A DNA stretch of 64,000 nucleotides from Symbiodinium microadriaticum. Taxonomy: Eukaryota; Sar; Dinophyceae; Suessiales; Symbiodiniaceae. The notes below the pieces were generated by a model. It saw only the letters and a program-made list of their open reading frames with translations. It was not told the DNA's origin and did no database searches. The translations under genes were made by a program, and so were the position numbers. How positions within the stretch are numbered: position 1 is the first letter of the stretch; each line of letters begins with the position of its first letter. This document shows positions 44,289 to 54,100 of the stretch, one piece after another. The stretch is taken from assembly GCA_001939145.1 (NCBI GenBank), contig LSRX01000340.1, forward strand, positions 554,883-618,882, in the 5' to 3' direction.

Positions 44289-44915
44289 AGGTACTTGTAG
44301 AGACTACTCGGGTCGCACTTTCTGGAACACAGGCGAGTCTTGAGGCCCTAGCCCACACAAGCCGAGCGAACCCAAGTTTGGCCCATGCTTCAAGCGACGG
44401 CTGCCACAGTTTAGGCAAACACGCAACGCAAGCTGTTAACAACCTGCGCTTCACAAAAGCAGGGGTGGCTCCGAGCCAAGGATGCAGCCACCTGCTTCCC
44501 GAGGTGTGGGAGTCCAGCGACGGAAGTGGGCGGGGGCTGAGTGCTTAGAGAATGCGGATGAGAAAGCGTTGCAAGGATGTGAGTAAGTCATGTGGGTCTC
44601 GTATTCTCATAGCTTGAACGAAGCTGCGTAGCAAAGCCCATCTTGTGTTTCGACTCCAGAGCCTGCGACATGGCACAGACACGAGCAAAGTACTCCACGA
44701 TCTCTTCTGCCTGTCTAGGTTCAAGAGTCCATGCTGGGGATTGTCCTAATTCTTTCAGCTGTCTGACCCTGATGGCGCTGCTCAGGTTCACATGGGAGCG
44801 GGCTCAGGAAGCAGAAGCTCAACAGTGCGAGCAAAAGCTGAAGAGCCAGCAGCAGCAACAGCAGCAGTTTCAGCAACAGCGGCAGTTGCAACATCAGCAA
44901 CAGCAGCAGCAATTT

Positions 44916-44948
<33 letters not shown>

Positions 44949-45206
44949 GAGTTGCAACAGCGCGTGCTGCAACAGCAGGCATTGCAGCGCCAGCAAGCTT
45001 GGGCGCAGCAGTACCAGCAACAATACCGATGGCACCCTGCCCAAGGCTCGATGAACTTGCACTCCCAAATGGGCTGCAATGGTTGTCAGACTCTGGCCAG
45101 TTCTTGGCCGCACCAGCAGATGTGGTACAACTACCCCGTCATGGCTGTGCGGTATGCGCCGCGCGCTGAGGGAGTTCCCGGTTATTGCCGGATGGGTCAG
45201 AAATAG
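44289..45206 (+). CDS. poly-glutamine protein, two exons found, 5'-incomplete
   Basis: The 3' exon 44786-45206 starts after GCTCAG and encodes FTWERAQEAEAQQCEQKLKS, then a long glutamine-rich region from (CAG/CAA)n interrupted by F, L, H and E, then YRWHPAQGSMNLHSQMGCNG, SSWPHQQMWYNYPVMAVRYA, PRAEGVPGYCRMGQK and a TAG stop. Mixed CAG/CAA usage and non-Q interruptions argue for selection as protein, not a bare repeat. An upstream exon, 44289-about 44463 (CTTGCAG acceptor), encodes helical VLVETTRVALSGTQASLEAL and SSDGCHSLGKHATQAVNNLR. Joining the two is inference. Poly-Q regions often act in transcription or RNA-binding assemblies; no domain supports a specific role. Confidence 0.65.
44588..44791 (-). 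CDS. antisense coding-like frame over poly-Q gene intron
   Basis: The minus-strand frame reads AIRVRQLKELGQSPAWTLEP, RQAEEIVEYFARVCAMSQAL, ESKHKMGFATQLRSSYENTR and then a stop. It is markedly helical and coding-like and lies mostly between the two plus-strand exons, overlapping the acceptor of the second. Could be a separate minus-strand gene end, or the true gene on this side. Confidence 0.35.
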   Translation of the reverse strand: MNLSSAIRVRQLKELGQSPAWTLEPRQAEEIVEYFARVCAMSQALESKHKMGFATQLRSSYENTRPT

Positions 45207-45209
45207 CAG

Positions 45210-46080
45210 GTTGTTGCTCCATCCACCGCCTGTAGCTGGGGATCCTCTTCCGTAGCCGTGGCTTTGGGCTTCTTATCTTCTGCAAGATGCCTATCAAACA
45301 GGGCCTAAATAATTACCAAAATTGTTAAGGGGGTTCCTTGTTAGAATTACAGTATCATGGGGCCCGAAAGCCGTATTCTAATTTTGAAGGCCCCTGCTTT
45401 ATATATGTTCGATTCTCAAGGCGAAGCTACATGGGGCTTGCTCTCGTTTGGGTTCCCAGATTCCTGCTTCAGTAGGTGACTACCGCCAGAAGAGTCAGAA
45501 CCTAAAGTACCTAAAGTTGAAATGATACTGTGCCCCCCCCCAGCGGTAACAGGAATTGGGTTACAAACCAGTTTGATTGCATCGACCCGTAGCCCCAAGA
45601 GCCCAACACTCGAAGACTCCGACAAAAACCCGAAGCCCCAGCCCTAAACCTCAAAGCCCTACCTCCGCCCGGTTGATTTCCTGACTTTCGGAGGCCCTAC
45701 TGAAACTGAGCCGTGCAGATTCCGCTCAGTGCCACAGGACGAAGAACGTTTGAGGGCTTGGGGCTGTGTAATTTCTGGTGGAGGGGGAAAGGGCATTAGG
45801 CATTTGAATCTGGCTTTCGTAGGGTGTTGATAGGCATATCAAGATAGGGTTCTGGCTTGACCATGGGGGCTGCAGGCTGGGGTGCCCTTTACAGGGTTTG
45901 TAGGCTTGCTGTGTGGCCTTGCGGAGGTTTGGGGTTCAGGGATGCCGGGGTGCGTGAGCCATAAGTGCTCTTGCTTTTGTATGGGCACCTGAGAGAGCTC
46001 AGTGTCAATATCGGGGCTTCGAGCTAAAGCATCCGAGCCAATCATCCGGGAGTAGTAGCCACACGCGAACGGAAATAGTC
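45210..46080. other. intergenic, telomere-like fragments
   Basis: CCCTAAACCTC, AAGCCCC and GGGTTTGTAGG-type fragments at 45600-45670 and 45880-45950. No gene seen. Confidence 0.4.
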
Positions 46081-46109
46081 AGAAGTGTTGCATTCTAGAA
46101 AGGTAGGTT

Positions 46110-46297
46110 CCAAGCCCAAGATGCTCTTCGTCTGTGCGGCACCCAGACGTAGAACCGTGCTGCCGCACCGGGCCGACTTGGCTTTCAGACAGGAAGATCG
46201 ATTTACAACTGCTTGTAATGCTCCCTTGTCGAGAGCCTATCGCACCTGGCCTACTGCGTTTGAATCTTTCCGGAGGGGTGCCGTAACCCAAGTCTGA
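46110..46297 (+). CDS. possible exon, basic peptide
   Basis: After TAGAAAG the frame reads SKPKMLFVCAAPRRRTVLPH, RADLAFRQEDRFTTACNAPL, SRAYRTWPTAFESFRRGAVT and a stop. Arginine-rich, coding-like; no family. Confidence 0.35.
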
Positions 46298-46381
46298 GAG
46301 ACCGGGACTCCTTTCAACTGCGGCGAAAGAAGTGAAAAAAGGAGACAAAGGTTCCGGGCCTGGTCCTGGTCCATTGGGTCC

Positions 46382-46588
46382 ATGCCCGAACGGCTGGCAC
46401 TGAGCTTCGCAAGGGGCCCTGTAGGAGTCCTTCGCCTTGATTTCGGCTCCAGTGATCCTATGGAAGATTCAATGTTTCCATGCGGGATTTACCCTGCAGG
46501 CTTCAGTCTGCTTGGCACATCCCCTCTGGAGATTACTTCGCTCTTGGGCTTTCGAAGCCAAAGCATCATTGAGCTAGGTCTTGCATAA
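46382..46588 (+). CDS. possible exon
   Basis: The frame reads RLALSFARGPVGVLRLDFGS, SDPMEDSMFPCGIYPAGFSL and SQSIIELGLA, then stop. Coding-like but without splice support. Confidence 0.32.
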   Translation: MPERLALSFARGPVGVLRLDFGSSDPMEDSMFPCGIYPAGFSLLGTSPLEITSLLGFRSQSIIELGLA

Positions 46589-46805
46589 AGCTCCAGGTTT
46601 ATGCTGGTTCCGTGAAGTTACGACTTTAGGCTTTCAGAATTTTGGGGCGACCGTCATGCGCTCCGCCGGCCAGAAATCCCAAAGCCCTCCACGCTGTACT
46701 CTGCACCATGCCAACCTGTGTCAGCTTGCGACGAGAGCTTAGTTGACATCATAAGCCCGTTTTTTGTTGGGAATTTGGCCATAAAGCTGGTGGGTTGAAG
46801 TTCAG

Positions 46806-48074
46806 GAGAAGGGAACTGGATGCTCAGATTCAATTACTGCCGGACCTGTGCGGAATGCACCTGATCCACCGCGACGATGGCTGGAAGGTGGCGCAGGGGG
46901 AGAGACGCTGCGCAGGACTGTATAGAATTTGGAAAGTATTGTTAAATTTGCTGTTCCTGTCGATAGAGTCGTTGTTCACCCTCTTCCAGCATTATCAAGG
47001 TATACACGAGTGAACCCCGAAATGGGGGGAAACAAAGACTTTGCTGCGAATCAAGTCATCAACCGAGCAAGCCGTTCTGAGACGAGCGACTAGGTCTGAA
47101 CCCCATCCGCTCACCCCACCCCTTCCTGCCGGTATGGAATCTCCAGCCCTGGAACGCGCACAGACAGCCCCCACGCTGTGAACCCAGATCTCGTTCTCAT
47201 CCCTCCAAGCTGAACGGTGTAGCAGGCACAAAAGATCCGGTAAGCACCGCGACCTCTTTTGGTTCTTGGTCAAGTCTTTGGGGTTCTCTCGATGATCACT
47301 TGTCTGGTCTGGTATCGTCGTCGGTTGTTGCGTCCTGTCCTCTCTGCTGTCCTGACTTACCTGTCCATGTTTAGCTTACCCTGCGGTCTCGGTGTTGCCT
47401 TACCCGATCTTCCCTCAATCTGACTGTTCGTCCTGTTGTTGTCACTACTTGCGTCTGTTGCCTGACAAGAGAGTGTGTTTCTGTGTGATTGTCTCTGTGT
47501 GTGTGTGTGTCTAGGTGTCCTCACGACGAAGTCATCCTTGAAGCTTCATCTTGGTCCCGACTGGTTTGTCTTTTGGATACTATCTTGTTATTACACTTTG
47601 GTATCTTTCTGAAATTCCATTTTTTTGCTGTTGTATTTTGCCAAATCCTCGCTGCACGGTCTGATGTATGTAGGGATGCATCTGACACGGGTTCGAGGGG
47701 AATGGTGGAGATAATCGGTGGTTTGGGCTCCTCAGCTGCTCGCTTCGAGAAGGAGCAGCCAGAGCAGCAGGCGCATGTTGCAGAGGCCTCGTCGGCCGTT
47801 TGGTTGCAGCGGCTGTCGTCCTCATCGTCGTCGTATTAGTAGTGTTTGCTGTTATGGCCACACTGCCCTCGAGGACACTACAGTGTTCAGATGCCTCCAA
47901 CTACTACCAGTCATCACTGAGTTATCACCATGGGACCATGATAGCGAGGAGAGTACTGCTCCGCTCTTGGTTCCGAGCCTGGACTCCCCGACGATCGCAA
48001 ATGCCAGGTGCAAGGCCAAAGGGCATGCGAGCGGCATGCAGGCGGATACGTCGCAGACGGCGAAGGCTTCCTAG
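46806..48074 (+). CDS. small multi-exon gene, unknown soluble protein
   Basis: Four plus-strand exons, the first three phase-compatible. 46806-46887 (AG before, GT after): RRELDAQIQLLPDLCGMHLI then HRDDGWK. 47038-47177: TLLRIKSSTEQAVLRRATRS, EPHPLTPPLPAGMESPALER, AQTAP; here either TGA (47179-47181) ends the protein or a GT donor overlaps it. 47698-about 47800: MVEIIGGLGSSAARFEKEQP then EQQAHVAEASSA. Last, about 47874-48074: FRCLQLLPVITELSPWDHDS, EESTAPLLVPSLDSPTIANA and a TAG stop. Hydrophilic with proline/serine-rich segments. It lies just upstream of the AKR-like gene. No family recognised. Confidence 0.48.
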
Positions 48075-48109
48075 CTCAATAGAAGAATTTGCACTTTGTG
48101 CGGTTTGAA

Positions 48110-48850
48110 ACTCTCCAAGTCAACATTCCTAAACCAATCGTGTTCAAGATGCTGAAGCTCGGAGCAAAGATCGTGGGGCGAGGGATGTAGAGCCAAAGGC
48201 TGTGAGGTTCGAGGTCCATGGTTCTGCTTCAACCAAGCTGAACCTTGCTCCTTACAGGAGTTTGCGGCTTCATGGTTTCGTCACACTTGCCAGAGAGTGG
48301 ATGTTTGTTCACTTAGGATTCCGGACGCGGATGTTGGGGTGTCTTCTCCAGTTCCAGTAGTAGGAGACATAACTGTTATATAACTCTCGAGGGCACGGTT
48401 ATGGAGGACATTCCGTTGCCTCATTCTTATCACAAGACCCTAACCCGAAGTTTCATCAGCTCCGAATCGGCTTCATTCCAAAACCACATCAAGTTTGGCG
48501 ACCTCTTCCCTTGCACCCTCGAGCGTTCCCGCGTTTTGCATTTGGGGGCCAACACAGACATCCCTCACCCCTGGCCGAAACACTGTAAACATTGAGATAC
48601 CCCTGACGGCTCCAACGCGTTCTGAATAGCGCAAGGACCTGTCGACACCGACAAGACCAAACCAGACGTGCAGGACGGTGGTGCTGGTCGAATATTTCTC
48701 TTCGCAAGGCATGGGCTGCGGTTGTGTTCTATTTGCTCTCTGGTTGTTAGCGCTGCAGGGCTTCGGCTCCTTCGAATCCAAGCCAAAAGCTTCATACGGG
48801 CGACTCGGGTACCTGAAATGAAGCCGAGACTGAGCGAGGACCCGGCTGCG
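48110..48850. other. probable promoter/5' region of the AKR-like gene
   Basis: An open plus frame from ATG 48401 and a minus frame at 48473-48871 exist, but neither has supporting sites. No known promoter motif can be recognised for this group. Confidence 0.3.
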
Positions 48851-48851
48851 C

Positions 48852-48916
48852 ATGCGCAGCCTGCTCACCAAGGCCGCTCGGCAAAGTCCTGAGATCCTGA
48901 AGGACCGGCTTCGAAG
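48852..48916 (+). CDS. AKR-like candidate first exon
   Basis: From ATG 48852: MRSLLTKAARQSPEILKDRL R, ending CGAAG|GCCTTA (GC donor) in phase 2, which the exon starting 49306 completes. A basic, hydroxylated N-terminus could be a transit peptide (inference). This is the least certain exon of the gene. Confidence 0.45.
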
Positions 48917-51044
48917 GCCTTATACCTACAGCAACCAGAAAGTCGCAGCATGTTTTTCCTGCACCCTCAAACTCCAAGCCCTGAACCCTGAGCGCCCCTT
49001 TGCGCCGCCCTCACAAGTAGCGGTAGGCTTGTCTCGAAGCCAGGTTTCTGCAACTGTTCTGTCCCAGCTTAGTGGGGAGTTAGACCAACCTTCCAGAAGC
49101 CCCTTAACAAAAAACACTACACCCTCATAGGCCCCAGCGGCAACGAGAGCCGGTGGCGGCGCAATACTGCTTCGGCTGAGGCCGAAACCAGGCCGCTTGC
49201 TATGCCTTGCAAGATGTGGGGCTGGCTGCGAGAACCAGGGGGGAGCTTTGGGAGCTACGAATCCTGAAAGGATCCCTCCTTGCCCCGGGCAGTCCCCCCA
49301 AACAGAAAGATACGCCCCTCCGTCAGGTGCCTCACTCCGAGCTCCTTCGTCCTCTTGCGCTCGGGCCTCCACGTTCCCGTCCTGGGCCTCGGCACGCGGC
49401 AGCTCAAAAGCGCAGAGTGCCGAGAGGCGCCGCCTTTAGAGCTGGGCTTCTGGACCCGGCCCCCTGGGTTCTCCTTTCGGGTGCTCTCCTGGTCCTCTGT
49501 CATTGTTTGGGGATTGATTTAGGGTTTTGGGATTTGGGGCTTTGGGATGTGGTGGCTTTTCTTTAGGGTCAAAGGGCCGAGCTCTGGGGCCTCGGCCTCG
49601 GGAATTTGGAGAAGGCTTGCTGTGTTGGTGACCATTTCGTTGCTTCTCGGGATCAAAGAGGTCTAGAGGGTCGGGGTACTAGACCCTGACGATTGTAGGG
49701 TATTCGCTTGTAGAGGCAACCCAGGCCTTCTGTGTCGACTGTGATTGCCAAAACCCATTTCGACAAACACTTGGAGCCAGCATCCAGGCTTCACTTGGAT
49801 GAATATTTTTCGGGCTACCTGAAGTTGGCAGAGCTGGTGCATTCATTCAAGAGCTTGAAGACTAAGATCTCCTCGGAGCAGTCATCCGGTCTTGTTGGAG
49901 GCGGTCCGAATGGCGCTGCGCTCCGGCTACCGACTCATCGACACAGCACCAGGCTTTGGCAACGAGGAGGTCGCTTCGGAGTGGAGGGTTTCGGCCTTTG
50001 GAGTTTTGGGCCGCTGAGACGCAAAGCTCATAACACCTTGTAACGTAGTGGCAGCTCTTCAACCGTGCGCGACCTGCCGCAAGAGGGGTTCGCTGTCCTT
50101 GCCCTTGGGAGCTTCGAAGAACAAAGGACCCCTAGCCCTGGACTATACAGATCCTTTTCTTGTCAGCACCTCCAAAGACAGACCGCGGCGTTTCCAACAT
50201 GCGGTCGTCTCCTAGCCTCCGCGGTCGATGCTCCTTGCGGGATGGAAAGGTTGTTGCTTTCAAGCTTTCTTTCCGTTCACCAAGCCAAGGCCCACGAAGG
50301 CCCACTGTAATCTAGCTTTAGAACTACTAGGTTGACCGCTGGCGGTTTTGTGACTGATCTGCGCGATTTTGTTTGAAGTCGCGGCGATCCTGTGAAGCCT
50401 ACACCCGACTTCCACAACCGAGCTGCCGGTCAGACATTGCGGGCCCCAGCATTTCTTCGAAGTGGCTAAGCCTTTACAGTAAGCCCATGGCCAGGAGATT
50501 GCCAATGGAATTCGCGCTGCTGGTCTTCGGCGGGAGGATGTTAGAGACCGAACTGGGATTACTATAAAAAAAGGAACCAATGCATCTCCAATCGCTGCCT
50601 TCGTAATTTTAGTCCCAAGGCTATTAGGACTTTTCTCAAGGCCTTCGGGCCTTCGACGTGGATTGAGAGATTGATGTCGCCATGCTGCGCTCTCTTACGG
50701 CTGTCGTAGGCTGCATTTACCGGGTACCTGGGTCCATTCCTGAGATTCCCAGTGTTGCCTTGGGTTTCATGACGTTCAACTCCTGTCCTTCCATTCCCCT
50801 CCTGCAAGTAATCACAAGAAAACACTCGAAGCGATGTAAACACGAAGAACGAGGTTTTCCTCGTCACGAAGCTTTCGCCGGCCGAGTGACTCTTCGGCAA
50901 TTCTAAGCCGCAACAGCCTTCTTTCTTTCTGTTAATTGCACGCGGTGATCACAGGGCATGAATAGGCTTTCGGTAGTTTCCGCGTTTGGTGTTGGCGGTG
51001 TGCTGTTCTGTTGCATTTCATGTCTCTGTGTGTCTGTCTGTGCG

Positions 51045-51132
<88 letters not shown>

Positions 51133-54100
51133 GCTTGTGCTTGCGTGCGTATGCATGTTGTTGTCCTACGGGTGTTGAAAGGACCGCTGGTTTATCCTCG
51201 CCCCGACAGAGTGCGACCTGTCAACTTAGACTCACTTTATAGCCCCGAAGACCTTGAAGCCAATTTCGCTTGTCGATTGCCTCATACAACTCGCAACTGA
51301 TTCAACATCCCCACACGCACACCGGGTCAAAGAGCTTTGTCCAACAGAACACCGTCTGGACCCAAGGCACGGCGACGCTGAGGAAGTTGAGGAGGCGCTG
51401 CGCGCGTCCCTCCGGCGACTCGGGACTGGCTACATCGTGCCTGGGTCGCGCAGTATTTTCAGAGATTTCAAGAGACCGCATCTCAGGGATCTGGTATCAG
51501 CTGGTATAGTGCAACATGAAGAAGGGAGGCTGGATTGAGTTTGGAGCTTCTGGGTGTTGTTAGTCGGGGTTTAAAATTCATTGAAGCCTCAGTCGTGGGG
51601 GTTTTGATCCGGATTAGGTTTAAGTTTTTGTCGCGGCATCGTAGGAAGCCGGAGCCCAACGAGGCGTTCTGACAAGAGTTTGGTTTTGTTTGCTTGTCCA
51701 CTGAACAGTTCTGGAGAGTCAGCACGAGCGTCTGAACCAGTTCTCTCATTACGATGAGCCCTAGGTATCAAGTATCCCCAAGTTGAAGCCTTGCACAAAA
51801 CTCGCTCTACTAGGCTCTGACCCGAAACCGAATGCCAAGCCTAAGCCTGCTGCAAAATTAAACTGGCCCTACCCTGCCATCTGCAATTCTTCGGAATTAG
51901 GAGACACATCCGATTCCGCCCAGGATCTCTTTCTCATTCAGAGTCCGCAGGGAGGAAGTGTGATCTGGACCTGGGACGCTGTGCTTGCGATGAGGGACAG
52001 GCGAGCAAGACTGTAGCCCGAACCACTGCACCGTGCAAAAGACAAATCTTAGGTGCTGAATGCAAGAAATTCTGAGCATTTGGTTTTTATGGTTGCACGC
52101 TTCACGCTTTGTTCCTTAGCTTCTGAATTATGTAGTGATGGTTCGTTTTTCCGGCAATTCGTACAACAAGCGTGTTTCTCAGGCTGCAAATTTCTTGCTT
52201 CTCAGGCTGCAAATTTCTTGCTGACTCCATAGTGACACCCAAAAAACCGCCCCCGGCGAGCTTTCTCCTTACCATTGCCCGCAGGGAATTGCTAGCAAAA
52301 GAAGTATTGCGGCTGTTAGTATGGTAGGCCTTTGGAATCATGTAGTCGCGGATAGCCGTGTCGTTGTAGAAATACTCAAGTTGTGTCAGGACCAGCTTTC
52401 GACGAATATGAGTTGACTAGAGATTCAGAAGTTTGTGCTGTCCAAGCCGGGAACATCCTTCAAAGCATTGCCAGACACATCAGAAGCGTTGCAAACACTT
52501 CAAGCCTAAAAGTTGCTGAACAGGGGCTTGGCACGAGCAGCAGGCGTTTGCAGCCCGGCACGGGTCACTGCGTAATTAGGTCTCCGGAGAGAAGGGACAA
52601 AAGAGCCTCAGGCTGTGGAAGTCAGGGCGGTTAGGGCTCATCGGATGTATGATGTATGAGAACGGTTCTTCAAATTCGTACTTTTCGAGTTCTGTTCTTC
52701 GGATGTGGGGTTGGTGGTCACGGGTTGAGGAATTATGGGCATCCAGGGTTTATCAGGGGCTATGTGGTACGGGATCATAACGAGATTCTCAGAGGGAGAG
52801 CGTCAGGCATTGCAGGCCTCGGGCTTACCTTTTCGGCTTTTAAATAACAACCTTAGTGATTGTTTCAAGGTTGAAGGTTTGGCTTGTAGCGGCAGGAAAT
52901 ACCTACCGCTTTGGGATTTCCTTGCGTGACAAAGGTTCAAAGCCCGAAGCCCCTTCGAAAAGGTGAGTTTGAGCACGGAAGCCTAAAGACGCTTGTGTCA
53001 GAACCTGACACACCTCCTCGTATGCTGACGCTTTGTTCCGATCCTAGTCCTAGTCCCCGAGCCCTAAAATTCCTAGGTCGATCTGTCAGGTAATTTCTCT
53101 GCGGCCCACCTGGCGCGGCTTGCCGCAACCGGTCGGGAGCTGCCAGAGGTTCTGGGACTGCATAAATGATCCAGCTACTGGGGTACATGGTACCTGCTGA
53201 GGGTGTTTACTTAAGATTGTGGTACAACTGTGGTGGCTTTTGGGGCCCTTCGAGCCAAGAACCTCAAACTCTGATGTCGAGGGTTCGAGCAGCCTATTGT
53301 TCCACACTTCTACGGGGACACGCACAAGAGAACAAGTTGCCTGCTTCAAGGTTCGCATAAGGGGAGCTACTCACTGTGCAGGTTTGGGATTGCATTCTCC
53401 ACACAATCACGAAGGCCCCCTCCTTTTTTTCGTGCTGTGTGCAGCTGCGGCAGATGCCTTGGGCCTCAGTTCTTCCTCTCGAGCTGACAGATGGCTTAAC
53501 CAGTTGCCCAGAGCACGACTTGTGACTAGGGAAAATGGGCCGCGCCCATGGTGCCCACACCCGGTCTGTGGGAAGGCGACTGCACACACACTTTCTGCTT
53601 ACGCTTACAGCCTTGGTTTGCACTACGTGCCTCTCGACACAGTGTGCCGTGGCGCCTAGGAGTGGAATCATGGTGGTCACTGGTGCCAGCAAAGGTTTGG
53701 GCGCCGAAGTGTCAAAGCACTTCGCGCAGTCTGGCTGGAGAGTTGCAGCTTTGGCCAGAGATCGAAAGGCACTCGACAGAGTGGTATCCGATGTTACTGC
53801 TCCTGACCGGCTCTTGCCCATAAAGTGCGACATTAGCGATTCAGTTTCTGTTGGTTTTGCCATTGCTTCAGCCTGCGAGCATTTCGGCGGCACGCCCACT
53901 GCCTTGATCAACAACGCAGCCGTCTATGCCAAGAAGCCGTTCCATGAGATGGATTTTGATGCCATCAACTCTTTGGTTGACACCAACCTCAAAGGAGCAA
54001 TGTATGTGACCCGAGCCGTGCTGCCCGGAATGCTGGAAGTCGGCCGCGGGCGGATTCTTTTTGTCAACTCGGTGGCTGGGCTGCCAACCTGGACCATCCC

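Noticed and set aside
45245..45270. CCGTAGCCGTGGCTTTGGGC resembling the dinoflagellate spliced leader (CCGTAGCCATTTTGGCTCAA)
   Set aside because: It diverges after the first eight bases, lacks a GT following an intact leader, and sits downstream of a stop codon, not upstream of a gene.
49280..49305. In-frame upstream extension of the AKR VLGLGT exon as the protein start
   Set aside because: It would need a TTG start. An AG at 49304-49305 in the phase left by the ATG exon at 48852 is a better explanation.
50958..51242. Poly-Val/Cys frames, possible membrane peptide
   Set aside because: Pure product of the GT microsatellite in an AKR-like gene intron.
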